NCBI GenBank assembly: GCA_048013815.1
Contig: CM106586.1
Span: 22,072,001-22,136,000 of the forward strand
Length of the DNA stretch: 64,000 nucleotides
From: Setoptus koraiensis
Taxonomy: Eukaryota; Arthropoda
Direction: 5' to 3'
Shown here: one piece after another, positions 20,399 to 30,695 of the stretch
Layout of the letters: each line of letters starts with the position of its first letter
How positions within the stretch are numbered: position 1 is the stretch's first letter
Translations under genes and position numbers: made by a program
Notes under the pieces: model-generated
Database searches by the model: none
The model's input: only the letters and a program-made list of their open reading frames with translations
Told to the model about the DNA's origin: nothing

Positions 20399-20948
20399 CT
20401 CACACACAGATTTCAGATCATTTCTCTCTAGAATAAGGCAGAAATTTCTTTGTCCCGATGCAAACAAAAATCTTTTGATAGGGTTGGTGCAGACAGATTT
20501 GATTTTAGCCAGAACTCGCAAAACCAAGCGAAAGAAATTGATATCAGACCGGTTGTATTGATCGCACCTTTTATGGCAATCAAGTCGCAACCGACTGATG
20601 TAGACTGCCAAACAGAGATCAAGTGTAATAAGCAGGCGACAAGACGAAGAATTCGAGGGATAAATTGATTTTTGTCAGCGGTACAGGCAGAAAAAAAACC
20701 AAAACAATGGTTCGAATTTCGCGCGATCTGCCGAAATCAAGTTTTCGCAGATGGATTAGCCAGTATTGCTGTGTGCTGTAGTGGTTTTTTCCTATACTGT
20801 GGATGTCGCATTTTTGGTGGTTCAGTGGTATGTCCATGCAAACTAGATACGCATATGAATAGTCCAAGACAGAGATATAGACGAAACGATGAATTGGAAT
20901 TGAACAAATTTAAGCCAACATTATCCTAATTGATACCGCACCACAATC
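20399..20948. other. Unresolved segment with open frames between two small genes
   Basis: Two consecutive plus-strand frames lack an ATG start but follow acceptor-like sites: 20432-20668 (after CTCTCTAG) and 20679-20929 (after TTTGTCAG; contains a Cys-rich hydrophobic stretch, AVCCSGFFLYCGC). They may be exons of the gene at 20145 or of a separate transcript. I could not build a convincing model, and the minus strand also has open frames here. Confidence 0.3.
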
Positions 20949-21276
20949 ATGAAAGAGGTGCTTCTGGTTTTCCTATCTGTAAGCCTGTCGCTATTTGTAG
21001 TGATAGGATTGGTGTGCCTAGGTTTGTATAGCTAACTTTCATTTGTAAACATCCCCTAGCCCCCTTGAGGAAACGCAAATTAATATAACGATTACACGCT
21101 GTTTTGTTATTTTTTGACCACTATCAGGTTGGTTCATTGTGTGGAAATTCTTCCTTGCCAGATTCAAATTAATCAAAGAGCTCCTTAGTATATCGAACAA
21201 TCAATCAGCGCCAAAAAGGGACTCGGAGGACATTCTCGCATTCAATGGTGGACCGGCAGCAAGAAAAATAAAATGA
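20949..21276 (+). CDS. SMIM13-like small single-pass membrane protein
   Basis: 73 aa from two exons: 20949-21021 and 21128-21276, with a 106-bp intron (GTTTGT donor, CTATCAG acceptor). The first exon is almost entirely one hydrophobic segment (VLLVFLSVSLSLFVVIGLVCL). The second starts GWFIVWKFFLARFKLIKELL, which matches the membrane-exit region of vertebrate SMIM13 (CGWYFVWHLFLSKFKFLREL), and ends in a short charged tail. The function of SMIM13 is not established. The match is recalled from memory over about 20 residues at the key junction, plus matching topology and size. Each exon alone is too short to be called as a gene, so it is easily missed. Confidence 0.75.
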
Positions 21277-21707
21277 ATACAAATATACTTTACCATGATC
21301 ATTCGACCATCCATAATAACGACACATGTGACACACCTAGGGATACCTTATTGATCTAGATTGATAATAGATTATTATACAATACCAAGATGCAAACATT
21401 TACCACTTGATGGGGATATTTTGCGCGAACATTTCGCATAAATATACATAGTTACATATGTATATAAATATATATATATATATATACACACACATTACAT
21501 TAGTATGTGCATATGATAATTTAACAGTCAGATAGAGGTTCTGTGATGTCCAGAGAGATTTAAAATGATCAATTCAAATCATTCACTGGTTGTGAACACG
21601 ACAAATAGTTAACCTGCCGCTCAAGAAATTTACATAACGTTGTTAGTCAAAGGTTAAGTTGTTGTTTATATTAAATTTCATCATAGCACATCATCACTGT
21701 TGTTTGT
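21277..21707. other. Intergenic, AT-rich
   Basis: Contains a (TA)n/(CA)n run at about 21465-21493. Nothing else recognisable. Confidence 0.5.
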
Positions 21708-23739
21708 CTAACGCAAGTTTCTACTTAATGAGAATATCAAACTAGCTAACTTATCGGGTTCTGTGTAATATTGAGATTTTACAGGATCATACATTATATC
21801 GCCATATTTGGTACGTTCTGCTAACCAGTTGCTAAACTTTTCTGGTTCAGTTACTATCTCGAATTCTAATATCTCGCCATCGTCTGTTTCATTGTCAACA
21901 TATACACGACTTTTTCTCTTCTTTTTATGCTCATGCTTTTTCTTGCTTTTTCTAGTTGGTTTTCTAGGTGCTCTTGATGTTTCCCTTCTGTATCTTCCCC
22001 GTTTGTTTGTTCCTTTTTTTTCATTCAATGACTGTGTATTGGTTGCCACTCCTTTGGTTGGCAATCGAGCTATGCTTCTTTTAACTAAATCATGGACACC
22101 AATGTTGGCGGTGGGCATTCCAAAGCCTGACTTGCTTCGCAAACCATCATCAACAATTGATTCTCGAACCATCGGAATATTGTTATTTTCTAGCGATGAT
22201 CCTATGCTAGACGGACCGGCTTATTTGTTTGAACCAATTTCGTTTCGTACCATCATTATTATTGAAAAATGGCATTCGCCACATATTGTCGGGAAGTTGC
22301 GCGTAAGAGGACCATCGGTTGGTTGGTGGTGGTGGTGTAGAGGACGAGTGAGAAACGAATAAAGACGGATGAGAAGTTGTTAATTTAATGGGGCTATCAA
22401 CTAATTGTTGAGTGTTGCGGTCGTAGTTGTTATTTTGTCTGGAATAACTTTGTGATGGAAATAGCCTATTATTCTGCTGATGACCGCTTCTTCTGCCATT
22501 CAATTCTTGGACAGTGCCCATTTGAAATCCCGGCAATATGTTTGAGGGGGTAGTTGACCTATGGTTTTGATCCATGAACGCGATATTGTTGACCTCATCA
22601 TAACTGGTTGTCATGGACAAAGGTTTGCTATCAATATCTATTGATGGTGGCGATGGACTGCCATTAACATTCTCTTTTTTATCTACTTGCTGGTCACCAT
22701 TTATTTGATTGCTAACAATTGTTATCTTGCTATTGTCACTTTGATTAGGTCTTGCAATCAATGGCATGGCTTGTATGTTAGGAATGATTAGAGATGGATT
22801 AGGTGTCTGTTTATATGGTTGTTGAATATTTACCTTGGTGCCCTGATTGACTGACTGTATCTGAAGCTGCTGCTGCTGTTGCGGATTGGATGCTTGCTGT
22901 TGGTTGTGATCTGACTGGGTGATCGATGGCTGAACTCGCTGATCTTGTTGTATCGAATTCTGAGACTGGTTCGACTTCTGCTCTTGTCGTTGCATATTGT
23001 CATCATTGTTTATTGGAGAATGTAATAATTGATTATAAGGTTTAGTCGTTGGATTGTAACTATCATCGTTGCGATAATTTTGTACTAATGGTTTGTTCGT
23101 TGATTCTATACCTTTTGCCTGCGACGATGATTGTTCATCATTCACCTGTTGCTGCATATTTGTTGCTGTTATTCGGTTCATAGCACCACTACCCGCGATT
23201 ACCTTTGATAGAATCTTACTGAGATCAACACCTCTATAACGGCGAAGATTCTCGTATTCGCCAGGTAACATCATCGACGGATAGGTCTTCCTGTCTATGG
23301 AATACGGGGTGCTTGCACTAAATGATGCTCCGTTATTGCCCGCCCTATAATAGCCTTTACTGAAATCGTGATCACCCTTAACACTTATATTAATACCGGG
23401 AACATAGGGAAAGTTGTAGGCATAATTATGCTGCAAACCAATTGGTTGAGCGGCAGTTCCGGCGCCTCCACTAGCAAGATATGATCGGTCATAACCAAAC
23501 ATTTCCAGCAATCGTGATACGGCTGCCATATTGACACCAACGAGACCGGCTGTCGTCAATATAGAGGTGACAGGAACAACGGATAGAACTGCTGAAACTG
23601 CATCTAGTTGACAATCTGCACGTCTCACAACTGGTAAGTAAGATTGATCATCGGATAACAAAAGCAATAGCGTTAAGGTAAGAACTATGTAACCAAAATA
23701 GCATCTTGATTTGATTGTTTTTCGTTCAAGAAGATGCAT
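21708..23739 (-). CDS. Secreted Gln/Asn-rich protein of unknown function
   Basis: I do not recognise this gene. The main frame (22207-23739) starts at an ATG with a clear signal peptide: basic ERKTIKSR, then a YFGYIVLTLTLLLLL core, cleavage probably before QLDAVSAV. A second hydrophobic stretch (AVLSVVPVTSILTTAGLVGV) follows. Residues about 200-350 are low-complexity Gln/Asn/Ser-rich. A second frame directly downstream (21708-22172) begins VRESIVDDGL and has a strongly basic KPTRKSKKKHEHKKKRK stretch and an acidic EIVTEPEKF end. The two join in frame through a 49-bp intron (22202-22250, GTACGA donor, GCATAG acceptor) to give 660 aa. The donor is not ideal, so two separate genes remain possible. 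It looks like a lineage-specific secreted or matrix protein, by inference. Confidence 0.6.
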
Positions 23740-24783
23740 GTTTAATATTCTATTAACTTCTTTGTTGGTGCCCTTTTAATGATCACAATTTTGAATATAT
23801 GTTGCAGTCTCTGCTTGATGAAAACTGAAACGATGATCTGGAATAATGTATGGTTTACTATTCTTAGAATTTGTTAATCTACGCTAGTTCCGCTTGGCTA
23901 TAGTTCTAGCATGGATATACCTGACAAAGATTACTCGATATCCAGACACAGACAGAAAGAAATCATAGAATTGACATTTTATGATTGTTATTGATTTAGA
24001 AGCTGTTGATATGCTGCGTCACTTTTGTGTTGCCGTTCATTTTTGTTTATTATTGGGCTTGTTATCATAACTATCCATAAATCCGATTGATTTTTATTCA
24101 TGGAGCAGTCAGTTGGTTTATCAATCAGGGCACCGATTCCATAAGAAACAAGAGCGTCGCTTGATAATATTTCGCCAAATGATGTATCTTCTAGCTACTT
24201 GATAATTATGTATTGTGTCTAGTCTGTGTTTAGAAATTATTTGAAACAAAATGCTAAGCCCTACGTGACAAATTAGTTATGAAGGTATTGAATTCCTACC
24301 ACCACCATTGCATCAGTCAATTAAAACTTTTTTTTTTTAACTTTGCAACTATTCTGCATCTGTGGAATAGTTTAGTGGGAATCAAGTAAGTTACAACCGT
24401 CGCACAATGTTAAAAACAGGTGAACAGTTTCGCGAGCAAGAATCAAATCTTCTATAAAAATTTTAGTCGGCTCGAATCATCGAGAAACTGCTTAGAAAAA
24501 AAAACAACAGCACAACGTGTACAAAAGTTTATTGATACACCTCTGTTTGTTATAATTAGGAAAATATAAAACGAATATCCTATTCTTCCTAGGGGGAATA
24601 GGGCATTCATCACAGTCAGCCAATCGAAGTGCAAATTGATTTCTATTCCAAATCGATGATCGATTAGTATCGCTTCAAAATAAATTCATTGCTCCTAATA
24701 GATCACATCAATCGTATTCCAATCAAAAGAATCAATCAAAGATAAAGAAAAAAATCGGACGCAGTTAGTAACAACTTTAAACT
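23740..24783. other. Intergenic between two divergent secreted-protein genes
   Basis: AT-rich, no protein-like frames, no repeats of note. Confidence 0.5.
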
Positions 24784-25103
24784 ATGAGGATCCTTGTAAT
24801 TTTTGGCTTGATCATTGTATCGACAACCATTGTGGATGTAGGAGCACAAATGTTTCCCGGTCCCCCCTTCTTTAGAGGTAAGCTAATGAATCTTATCGAT
24901 CGAGTGACACAAGCAATATACAGACTGTAACCAACGTCAATCACCGATGCAAATAATCAGGGCCTGTTTTCATGGACTATGATGGATTCTTCGAGCCCGT
25001 GCCTAATCATCCTAGATTTGGACGATTCTTCGAAAGCTTTTCCAAGTTTCGAAGTTTAGATTCTGGTAAACCAGTGACTGTGCGGAAAAACGAGTCTAAT
25101 TAA
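24784..25103 (+). CDS. Small secreted peptide precursor, unrecognised (78 aa)
   Basis: Two exons, 24784-24877 and 24961-25103, with an 83-bp intron (GTAAGC donor, AATCAG acceptor), give 78 aa. Residues 1-22 are a classic signal peptide (MRILVIFGLIIVSTTIVDVGA). The rest is short, rich in Phe, Pro and Arg: QMFPGPPFFRG, then DYDGFFEPVPNHPRFGRFF, then SFSKFRSLDSG. There are no cysteines, so it is not a disulfide-knotted peptide. The PRFGR stretch contains a Gly-Arg that could serve as an amidation and cleavage site, leaving an -HPRF-amide end, but this would be a single-basic site and the idea is speculative. The small size, secretion signal and intron pattern fit a neuropeptide or small secreted effector. 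The family is unknown to me. Confidence 0.65.
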
Positions 25104-25167
25104 TGAAATGTGATGTTAGAGTAAATTGTCAAGTGGTGAAGAATTTTTTGCTAAAAAAAATAATGAT

Positions 25168-25173
25168 AATAAA
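25168..25173 (+). terminator. AATAAA polyadenylation signal for the secreted peptide gene
   Basis: Canonical hexamer 65 bp after the peptide stop and only 13 bp before the convergent Timeless stop, so the two transcripts probably overlap. Confidence 0.55.
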
Positions 25174-25185
25174 ATCTACAAGTCT

Positions 25186-28113
25186 TTAATCGTCATCATC
25201 GTCACTGTTTGCGAACAAGTCTAAGAACATGTCATTAGCTTCAGTGTTGGGTTCATCAAAACATTTCGAAACTTGGTCGGGTTCTGAACTTGGACTTGAA
25301 TTGCGTTCGGAACTTCCAATTGCCTTTATTGGTTGATCAAGATCGTGTTCGAGTTCGGAACCTTCAAGAGGTTCTGATTGTGGACTTGAATTGCGTTCGG
25401 AACTTCCAATTGCCTTTTTTGGTTGATTAAGATCGTGTTCGAGTTCGGAAGCTTCAAGGGGCTCTGATTGTGGACTTGAGCCATTTTCAGGTTCGGGACT
25501 TCGATCAGGTTCAAATTCTGGAATTAGATCTGGTTCGATATCTGGACTTCGATCACGGTCGAAATCTGGACTTCGATCGCGTTCAACTTCTGGTTTATGA
25601 GTCAACCAGTGCTCGATTTCGGCAGTGTCGCTAGGTGTTTTCCAAAATAAAATTTCCAAGAAAAGAAATCTCCTCCTATTTGCCATAGCTGCCATCTTTT
25701 CGATCACAGTTCGCCCGAGGTCAATAATTTCTTGAATAACTAAGGATTTAGTGGCAGTCATTTTCTGATAATCCAAAATATCCAAGAAACACTTAAGCAT
25801 GGAGGCTTGCATAAGCTGTATGGTTAGTCCACAATCATAGACAATACGCTTTAACATTTTTAGGACAGCCTCATTAGTCTTCTCGTGATTAGATTTAAAG
25901 TTTTTCAAAATGATCAGATGAGCATTAATAACATGAGGACTACAGTAACGTCCTACAAAATTAGCAAAATCGAATTCTGTCTCTCTCACTGGTTCTTCAT
26001 CTTCCTCATCTTCAACTTCTTCAAGGTTGCCCCCCTCATCTTGAATCTCGATCTCTAAATCCGCCATTAAGATATCTTGCAACGAGCTTGCTTCTTCACT
26101 GACTGTTATATCTGTGTCACCGAACGGTTTGTCTTCATCATCAATCCAAACATCACGGGCATTTCTGAACAGCGCGACAGAGACTAGAGCTTCCCGACTA
26201 CGCAACAATTCGTGAATTCTTTTCACGACGTGAACTTTCTGCTCTTCGAGAGTTAGATCGGATCCTGCATCATAAGGCTTGACTCTCTTATCATCCTCGG
26301 GTCTCGGAAGTGATGATGGATTTACCAGTGAATCGGTTATGGATTCCTGTATCTCTGACCAGATCAGCGATTTTTCTTCATTAGTTAACAGTGGAAGAAA
26401 TTTTTTCTTCTTCGCTCGAGTCCTCCTTTTCTTCTCTTTCTCTTTGACCAACATGTTCGCATTAGCATTACTATAGCCTTGGAGTAAATCCAAGAAGATG
26501 TTGTTTGTTTCTATCAAATCGATAAGATAATTGGGCGTGTGCTTGAATACATTAAAACTTTGGAATAAATTCAATGCCAGCATACGATAATCCATCTCGT
26601 AAAATATGGTTTTTTTGATCGAATGACTTAATTGCTCGTAGTCAGGGTCTCGTTCGATTGCGATCATCGAGCATAATAATTCCTTGTAGGCTTTCAATGC
26701 AAAATGAAGTCTTTTAGATAAATCGAGGTATTTCTTCTTCTCACTGGTGATTTTTTCTTGATACTGATCCATTAAGGTTTGTAAATAGTGCAAGGAAGAA
26801 ACCGATAATGTCTCAGATATATTTTTAATGTCGAGATTCAAATGACGATTGAGAGCTGTGAAAAAATAAAATGACCATAAGTAGTATGTCTCGTCATTCT
26901 CCTGAGATTGGTGCCTCACAAGATTGTGTTTGATTATTTGCATGAAGTCATTGTATATATTCTCCAGAAATTTGATGCAGAATAATTTCAAACTCCAGCG
27001 GGTCTCAAAGGAAGATGTTTTTTGTGTCACTGCAGCGGCCAACATGTTGTCCTGTGATACAAGTGACTCTGAATTGGTTAATGGACGCCTATTCCTAGGT
27101 CTGACATAAGAATCTTTATGGTCGTCAAAATTTATTATACCTTTCTTGTCCATTGGCTTTCTGACAACTAGAGGTAAATGACTCGAAGTTCTGATATTTG
27201 TAACTTGGAAAGAGCCATGTCTGAATCTTTGCGGCATAAATTTTTGTTTGGCCAAATGTTTTTCGCATTTATCTAAGGCAGCCAATTCGGTTAGTCTTCT
27301 TTTATCGCGTTCTCTGTCGTCATCAGATCTTTTGCGCTTATTCGAACTGTTATCTGTTGCACGAGAAAGAGCTTCCGGTTCGAACTCTCTGAGCATTAAG
27401 AATACAGTTTCCATGATATGTAGGCAAAATTTTGGTCCATGTTCAGTAGACTCTGATATCTTATATATCGTTTCAAAATAACCACTCTTATCCATTCTGT
27501 ACAGGCACATATCGTGAGCGTTCAATTCAGTATTTATACCCATAGAGAGGGATGTATCAACAGGTATGTGCAATATGTTTCGGATGACGATGATGATGCG
27601 CTCAAAAAGTATCCAGTCTTCTTCGGTACGTTGGTAAAAGTCTAAATCTAAAATGTAATTAATGTACTTGTTGAGAACAGTCCAAATGGTAACATTGTCC
27701 GCAAAAGCCGTCTTGTAGTTGTGCAAGTAGGATATAAACTTCATGTAAAGTTGCTTCTTTTCCGGTTCATCAGGCACCTCTTGTTTTTCGAAAAACATCA
27801 AAGCTGGAGAAGTTAAATTGACACAAATTTTGACAACCAAGTCGAACAATTCTTTTTGATCTTCCTTTGAGGGATCATTGCAATGCTGTACAATGATAGG
27901 TATCATATCCGTCCTGATAATATTCAAACAACCCATAGTGTGTCGTACTGTATGTTGTTTGCCATCCGTCCGTAGGTACCTTATCAATTCTTTAAGGCAA
28001 GCAATACAATCTTTGTCTTTCGTGTAGATACCGTCGGCTTCATTCAATTTACCTAACCCCAAACATGTTGCGGTGAGATCATCAATCAAGGCTTGATTAT
28101 TGGCATAGTCCAT
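25186..28113 (-). CDS. Timeless/Timeout replication fork protection protein (Tof1/Swi1 family)
   Basis: 975 aa, intronless; vertebrate TIMELESS is about 1200 aa. The N-terminal TIMELESS domain is clear: the CLGLGKLNEADG start, IRYLRTDGKQHTVRHTMG, KICVNLTSPALMFF, and further helical repeats (ALNLFQSFNVFKHTPNYLIDLI). An acidic linker (EEVEDEEDEEPVRETEFDFANFVGRYC) precedes the second conserved region (ISEYC-like, ILKNFKSNHEKTNEAVLKMLKRI). The family partners with TIPIN to stabilise stalled replication forks; the DNA-replication form is the ancestral, conserved one, distinct from the insect circadian TIM. The last roughly 130 residues are unusual low-complexity Ser/Glu/Pro repeats, and I see no clear PARP1-binding domain as in vertebrates. 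Confidence 0.93.
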   Translation of the reverse strand: MDYANNQALIDDLTATCLGLGKLNEADGIYTKDKDCIACLKELIRYLRTDGKQHTVRHTMGCLNIIRTDMIPIIVQHCNDPSKEDQKELFDLVVKICVNLTSPALMFFEKQEVPDEPEKKQLYMKFISYLHNYKTAFADNVTIWTVLNKYINYILDLDFYQRTEEDWILFERIIIVIRNILHIPVDTSLSMGINTELNAHDMCLYRMDKSGYFETIYKISESTEHGPKFCLHIMETVFLMLREFEPEALSRATDNSSNKRKRSDDDRERDKRRLTELAALDKCEKHLAKQKFMPQRFRHGSFQVTNIRTSSHLPLVVRKPMDKKGIINFDDHKDSYVRPRNRRPLTNSESLVSQDNMLAAAVTQKTSSFETRWSLKLFCIKFLENIYNDFMQIIKHNLVRHQSQENDETYYLWSFYFFTALNRHLNLDIKNISETLSVSSLHYLQTLMDQYQEKITSEKKKYLDLSKRLHFALKAYKELLCSMIAIERDPDYEQLSHSIKKTIFYEMDYRMLALNLFQSFNVFKHTPNYLIDLIETNNIFLDLLQGYSNANANMLVKEKEKKRRTRAKKKKFLPLLTNEEKSLIWSEIQESITDSLVNPSSLPRPEDDKRVKPYDAGSDLTLEEQKVHVVKRIHELLRSREALVSVALFRNARDVWIDDEDKPFGDTDITVSEEASSLQDILMADLEIEIQDEGGNLEEVEDEEDEEPVRETEFDFANFVGRYCSPHVINAHLIILKNFKSNHEKTNEAVLKMLKRIVYDCGLTIQLMQASMLKCFLDILDYQKMTATKSLVIQEIIDLGRTVIEKMAAMANRRRFLFLEILFWKTPSDTAEIEHWLTHKPEVERDRSPDFDRDRSPDIEPDLIPEFEPDRSPEPENGSSPQSEPLEASELEHDLNQPKKAIGSSERNSSPQSEPLEGSELEHDLDQPIKAIGSSERNSSPSSEPDQVSKCFDEPNTEANDMFLDLFANSDDDDD
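25280..25490 (-). repeat. 90-bp in-frame tandem repeat in the Timeless tail
   Basis: Two and a third copies of a 30-residue unit, SSPQSEPLE.SELEHDL.QP.KAIGSSERN, differing at three residues between the two full copies. Period exactly 90 bp. It is preceded by a related RSPDF/RSPDIEP/RSPEPE series. Confidence 0.9.
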
Positions 28114-29123
28114 GCTTGTGTCCTAATGTGTCCCCAGAAGTAAATAAAATAAAATTAACGGTAGTTAAGATAAAATCTAGTCTAATAATAATAATAAAAA
28201 ATGATTGTCGCCAGCTTAATATATACGCCGATGCCGGGTGCATACTGTGACTGAATTGGCATGCACCTAATCATAAACAAAAGATTCGCAATTGCTGAAC
28301 GCATAGTTCGATCGCGCCAAATTGCTTTCTTCGCGTCATCATCAGATGATGGGCTACAGTCGAATCAACACATGGCTCGGGAGAAAGAGTCCACGAGTGA
28401 ATATGTAGTGGTATTATTTATGTATGAATATCCGTAGCTTGGGGACGCGATGAGGGGTGTGTAAGGTATCTCGAGACTGTGCGACTGAAAATATTCACTT
28501 ATAAATTCGTGTTTCTGAATGTAAAGTGAATACTCTTTACCACTGTTCACGGATGATTCTTTAGTGATCGGAATCCAACCATTGGGTTGAGCGTAGGAAA
28601 ATTCATCACACATTTGTGTTCGAGGTCCTGGTCCTTCTGGTGCACTGTTCCTCCCCTATCGTCTCCCACGGCGTTCTCTCAGGAAAAACAACTCTCCCCC
28701 GTTAACTACTTCCCGCTAGTAAGAATGGAAAATTTCCGATCTTGGCAACGTTTTTTATCACGCTGATTCTAGAACAGTTTCCATACGAATCTGCCTGTTC
28801 CTAACTAAAGTTCATCTTCACCTAAGGTACTCTCTAACGGAGATTTTCTCCTCTGCCGTAAGTTCTCCCGTCTCTCCGAAACGCTAAGACGGTTTGAATG
28901 TAGCGCCAATATCAGCGGCTTGTGGGCACCAGCTGTAAATAGTGACACATAGAAATGTGTGTGCATGGAAACTTTCTTCCTCGTCAGGATTTTATTCTCA
29001 ATCAACCATAACAACATTGCCATAGATTGCATTCTATACTTTTACAATAGATATTATGACATTTGAAAACAGACGATTTATTGGTTTCTTTGAAACAAGC
29101 AATATTCTCTCGTAGTCCTTGAC
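28114..29123. other. Intergenic between Timeless (-) and USP12/46 (+), with two unexplained minus-strand frames
   Basis: Two ATG-initiated minus-strand frames are present: 28365-28613 (82 codons; CDEFSYAQPNGWIPITKES, tyrosine-rich) and 28805-29032 (75 codons; RLSVSERRENLRQRRKSP). Their composition is protein-like and the second has an internal ATTTACAG acceptor, so they could be exons of one gene, but I found no frame-consistent join and recognise neither. Confidence 0.3.
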
Positions 29124-30379
29124 ATGGGATCCAATGCTTCTCAGCTAGAGCGTGAGATTGGATCGGAACATTTTCCACAGAATGAGCACTATTTCGGATT
29201 GGTCAATTTTGGTAATACTTGCTATTGCAACTCTGTTTTGCAAGCGCTTTATTTTTGTCAACCATTCAGAGAAAAGGTATTAGAATCAAAGATAAAAAAT
29301 AAACGGAATAACAAAGAAACTCTGCTCAGTTGCTTGGCTGACCTGTTCCACACAATAGCCAACCAGAAGAAGAAAACTGGTTCTTATGCCCCAAAGAAAT
29401 TTATTAATCGTCTTAGGAAGGAAAATGAGGTTTTCGACAATTACATGCAACAAGACGCCCACGAGTTCCTTAATTATCTTTTGAATACGATAGCAGATCT
29501 TTTACGTGTTGAAAAGGGTGATAAAACAGCTATAACATGGGTCCATGAGATATTCCAAGGAACTCTCACAAATGAAACTAGATGCCTAACTTGTGAGTCG
29601 ATGTCATCAAAAGATGAAGACTTCATTGATTTGAGTGTTGATGTTGAACAAAATACCTCTCTAACACACTGTTTGAGAGTATTTAGTAAAACAGAGACAT
29701 TAGGTTCAGAACATAAGTACTACTGCGAAAAATGTTGCTCCAAACAAGAAGCTCAAAAGCGTATGCGTATCAAAAAGCCACCTATTATATTGGCCCTCCA
29801 TCTTAAAAGATTTAAATACATGGAATCGCAGAACAGGCACACCAAGCTCACCTCTAGAGTTGTTTTTCCTTTAGAGCTCCGTCTCTTTAATAAAACTTCC
29901 AGTGGAGAAGGCGACGATAGACTATATGATTTATTTGCAGTTGTGATACACTGCGGTTTCGGTAAGTATTGGATGCGATTCTCGTGAAAATTTGGTATAC
30001 AGTCTTATACAATTAAATCAATATCTGACTTTACTAACATACCTATCACATCTGTAAACAAATTTTCGAATGTTCTAACCATTTCGAAGGTCCCAACCGT
30101 GGTCACTACATAAGTATTGTCAAGTCATTTGGATTTTGGTTACTCTTTGATGACGATTACGCCGAAAAAATGGATACCTCGAGGTGAGTTTTGATAGACA
30201 TCAGTCATTGTTTTATGATCATTAGACTTCAGAATCTAATCCTGGCTAACTGTACTTTTTTTTAACTGCATCTAACTAGCCCATTGGAGGATTTTTTCGG
30301 ACTAGGAAATGATACACAAAAAACATCAGAATCCGCCTATATTCTATTTTATCAAAGTAGGGACAGCACTGTAGGTTAA
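29124..30379 (+). CDS. Ubiquitin carboxyl-terminal hydrolase USP12/USP46
   Basis: Three exons, 29124-29961, 30090-30183 and 30280-30379, joined to 343 aa; introns of 128 and 96 bp have GTAAGT and GTGAGT donors. The Cys box is [16 protein letters not shown] with catalytic Cys33; the His box is [23 protein letters not shown] with catalytic His285. The C-terminal YILFYQSR finishes the USP fold. Zinc-finger cysteines are present ([15 protein letters not shown]). The N-terminus ([13 protein letters not shown]) is close to vertebrate USP46/USP12. In the family the enzyme is a weak deubiquitinase activated by WDR48 (UAF1) and WDR20. Myristoylation at Gly2 is possible (MGSNAS). Assignment is confident at the USP12/46 level; I cannot separate the two. 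Confidence 0.95.
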
Positions 30380-30695
30380 ATTGCACCTACAAGTCACCTG
30401 AATTAGATTTCCTACTATGTGTAAGTGCCTGTCTTACACAATTAATATGTATACTTTATGTTGCTCAGTGAGGCACGAGATAAACTGCAACACTAGAGGT
30501 GATGCTAACAGCTTACTTCTAACTCACCTGTACATATTTTGAAGAAGAAATACATAGTCAAAGGGGAAATAACAGATGAAGTAGGAGAACTGTCTGGTCT
30601 CTTAGTCATTCGCTGCTTTGAAGCGCACCCTGTCACAGATATATAATTGCAATCACTATTATTTTCAATAGATTTACTACACAAGTATCATTGCA
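30380..30695. other. Intergenic
   Basis: Nothing recognisable; USP12/46 3' UTR and promoter of the next gene. Confidence 0.5.
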
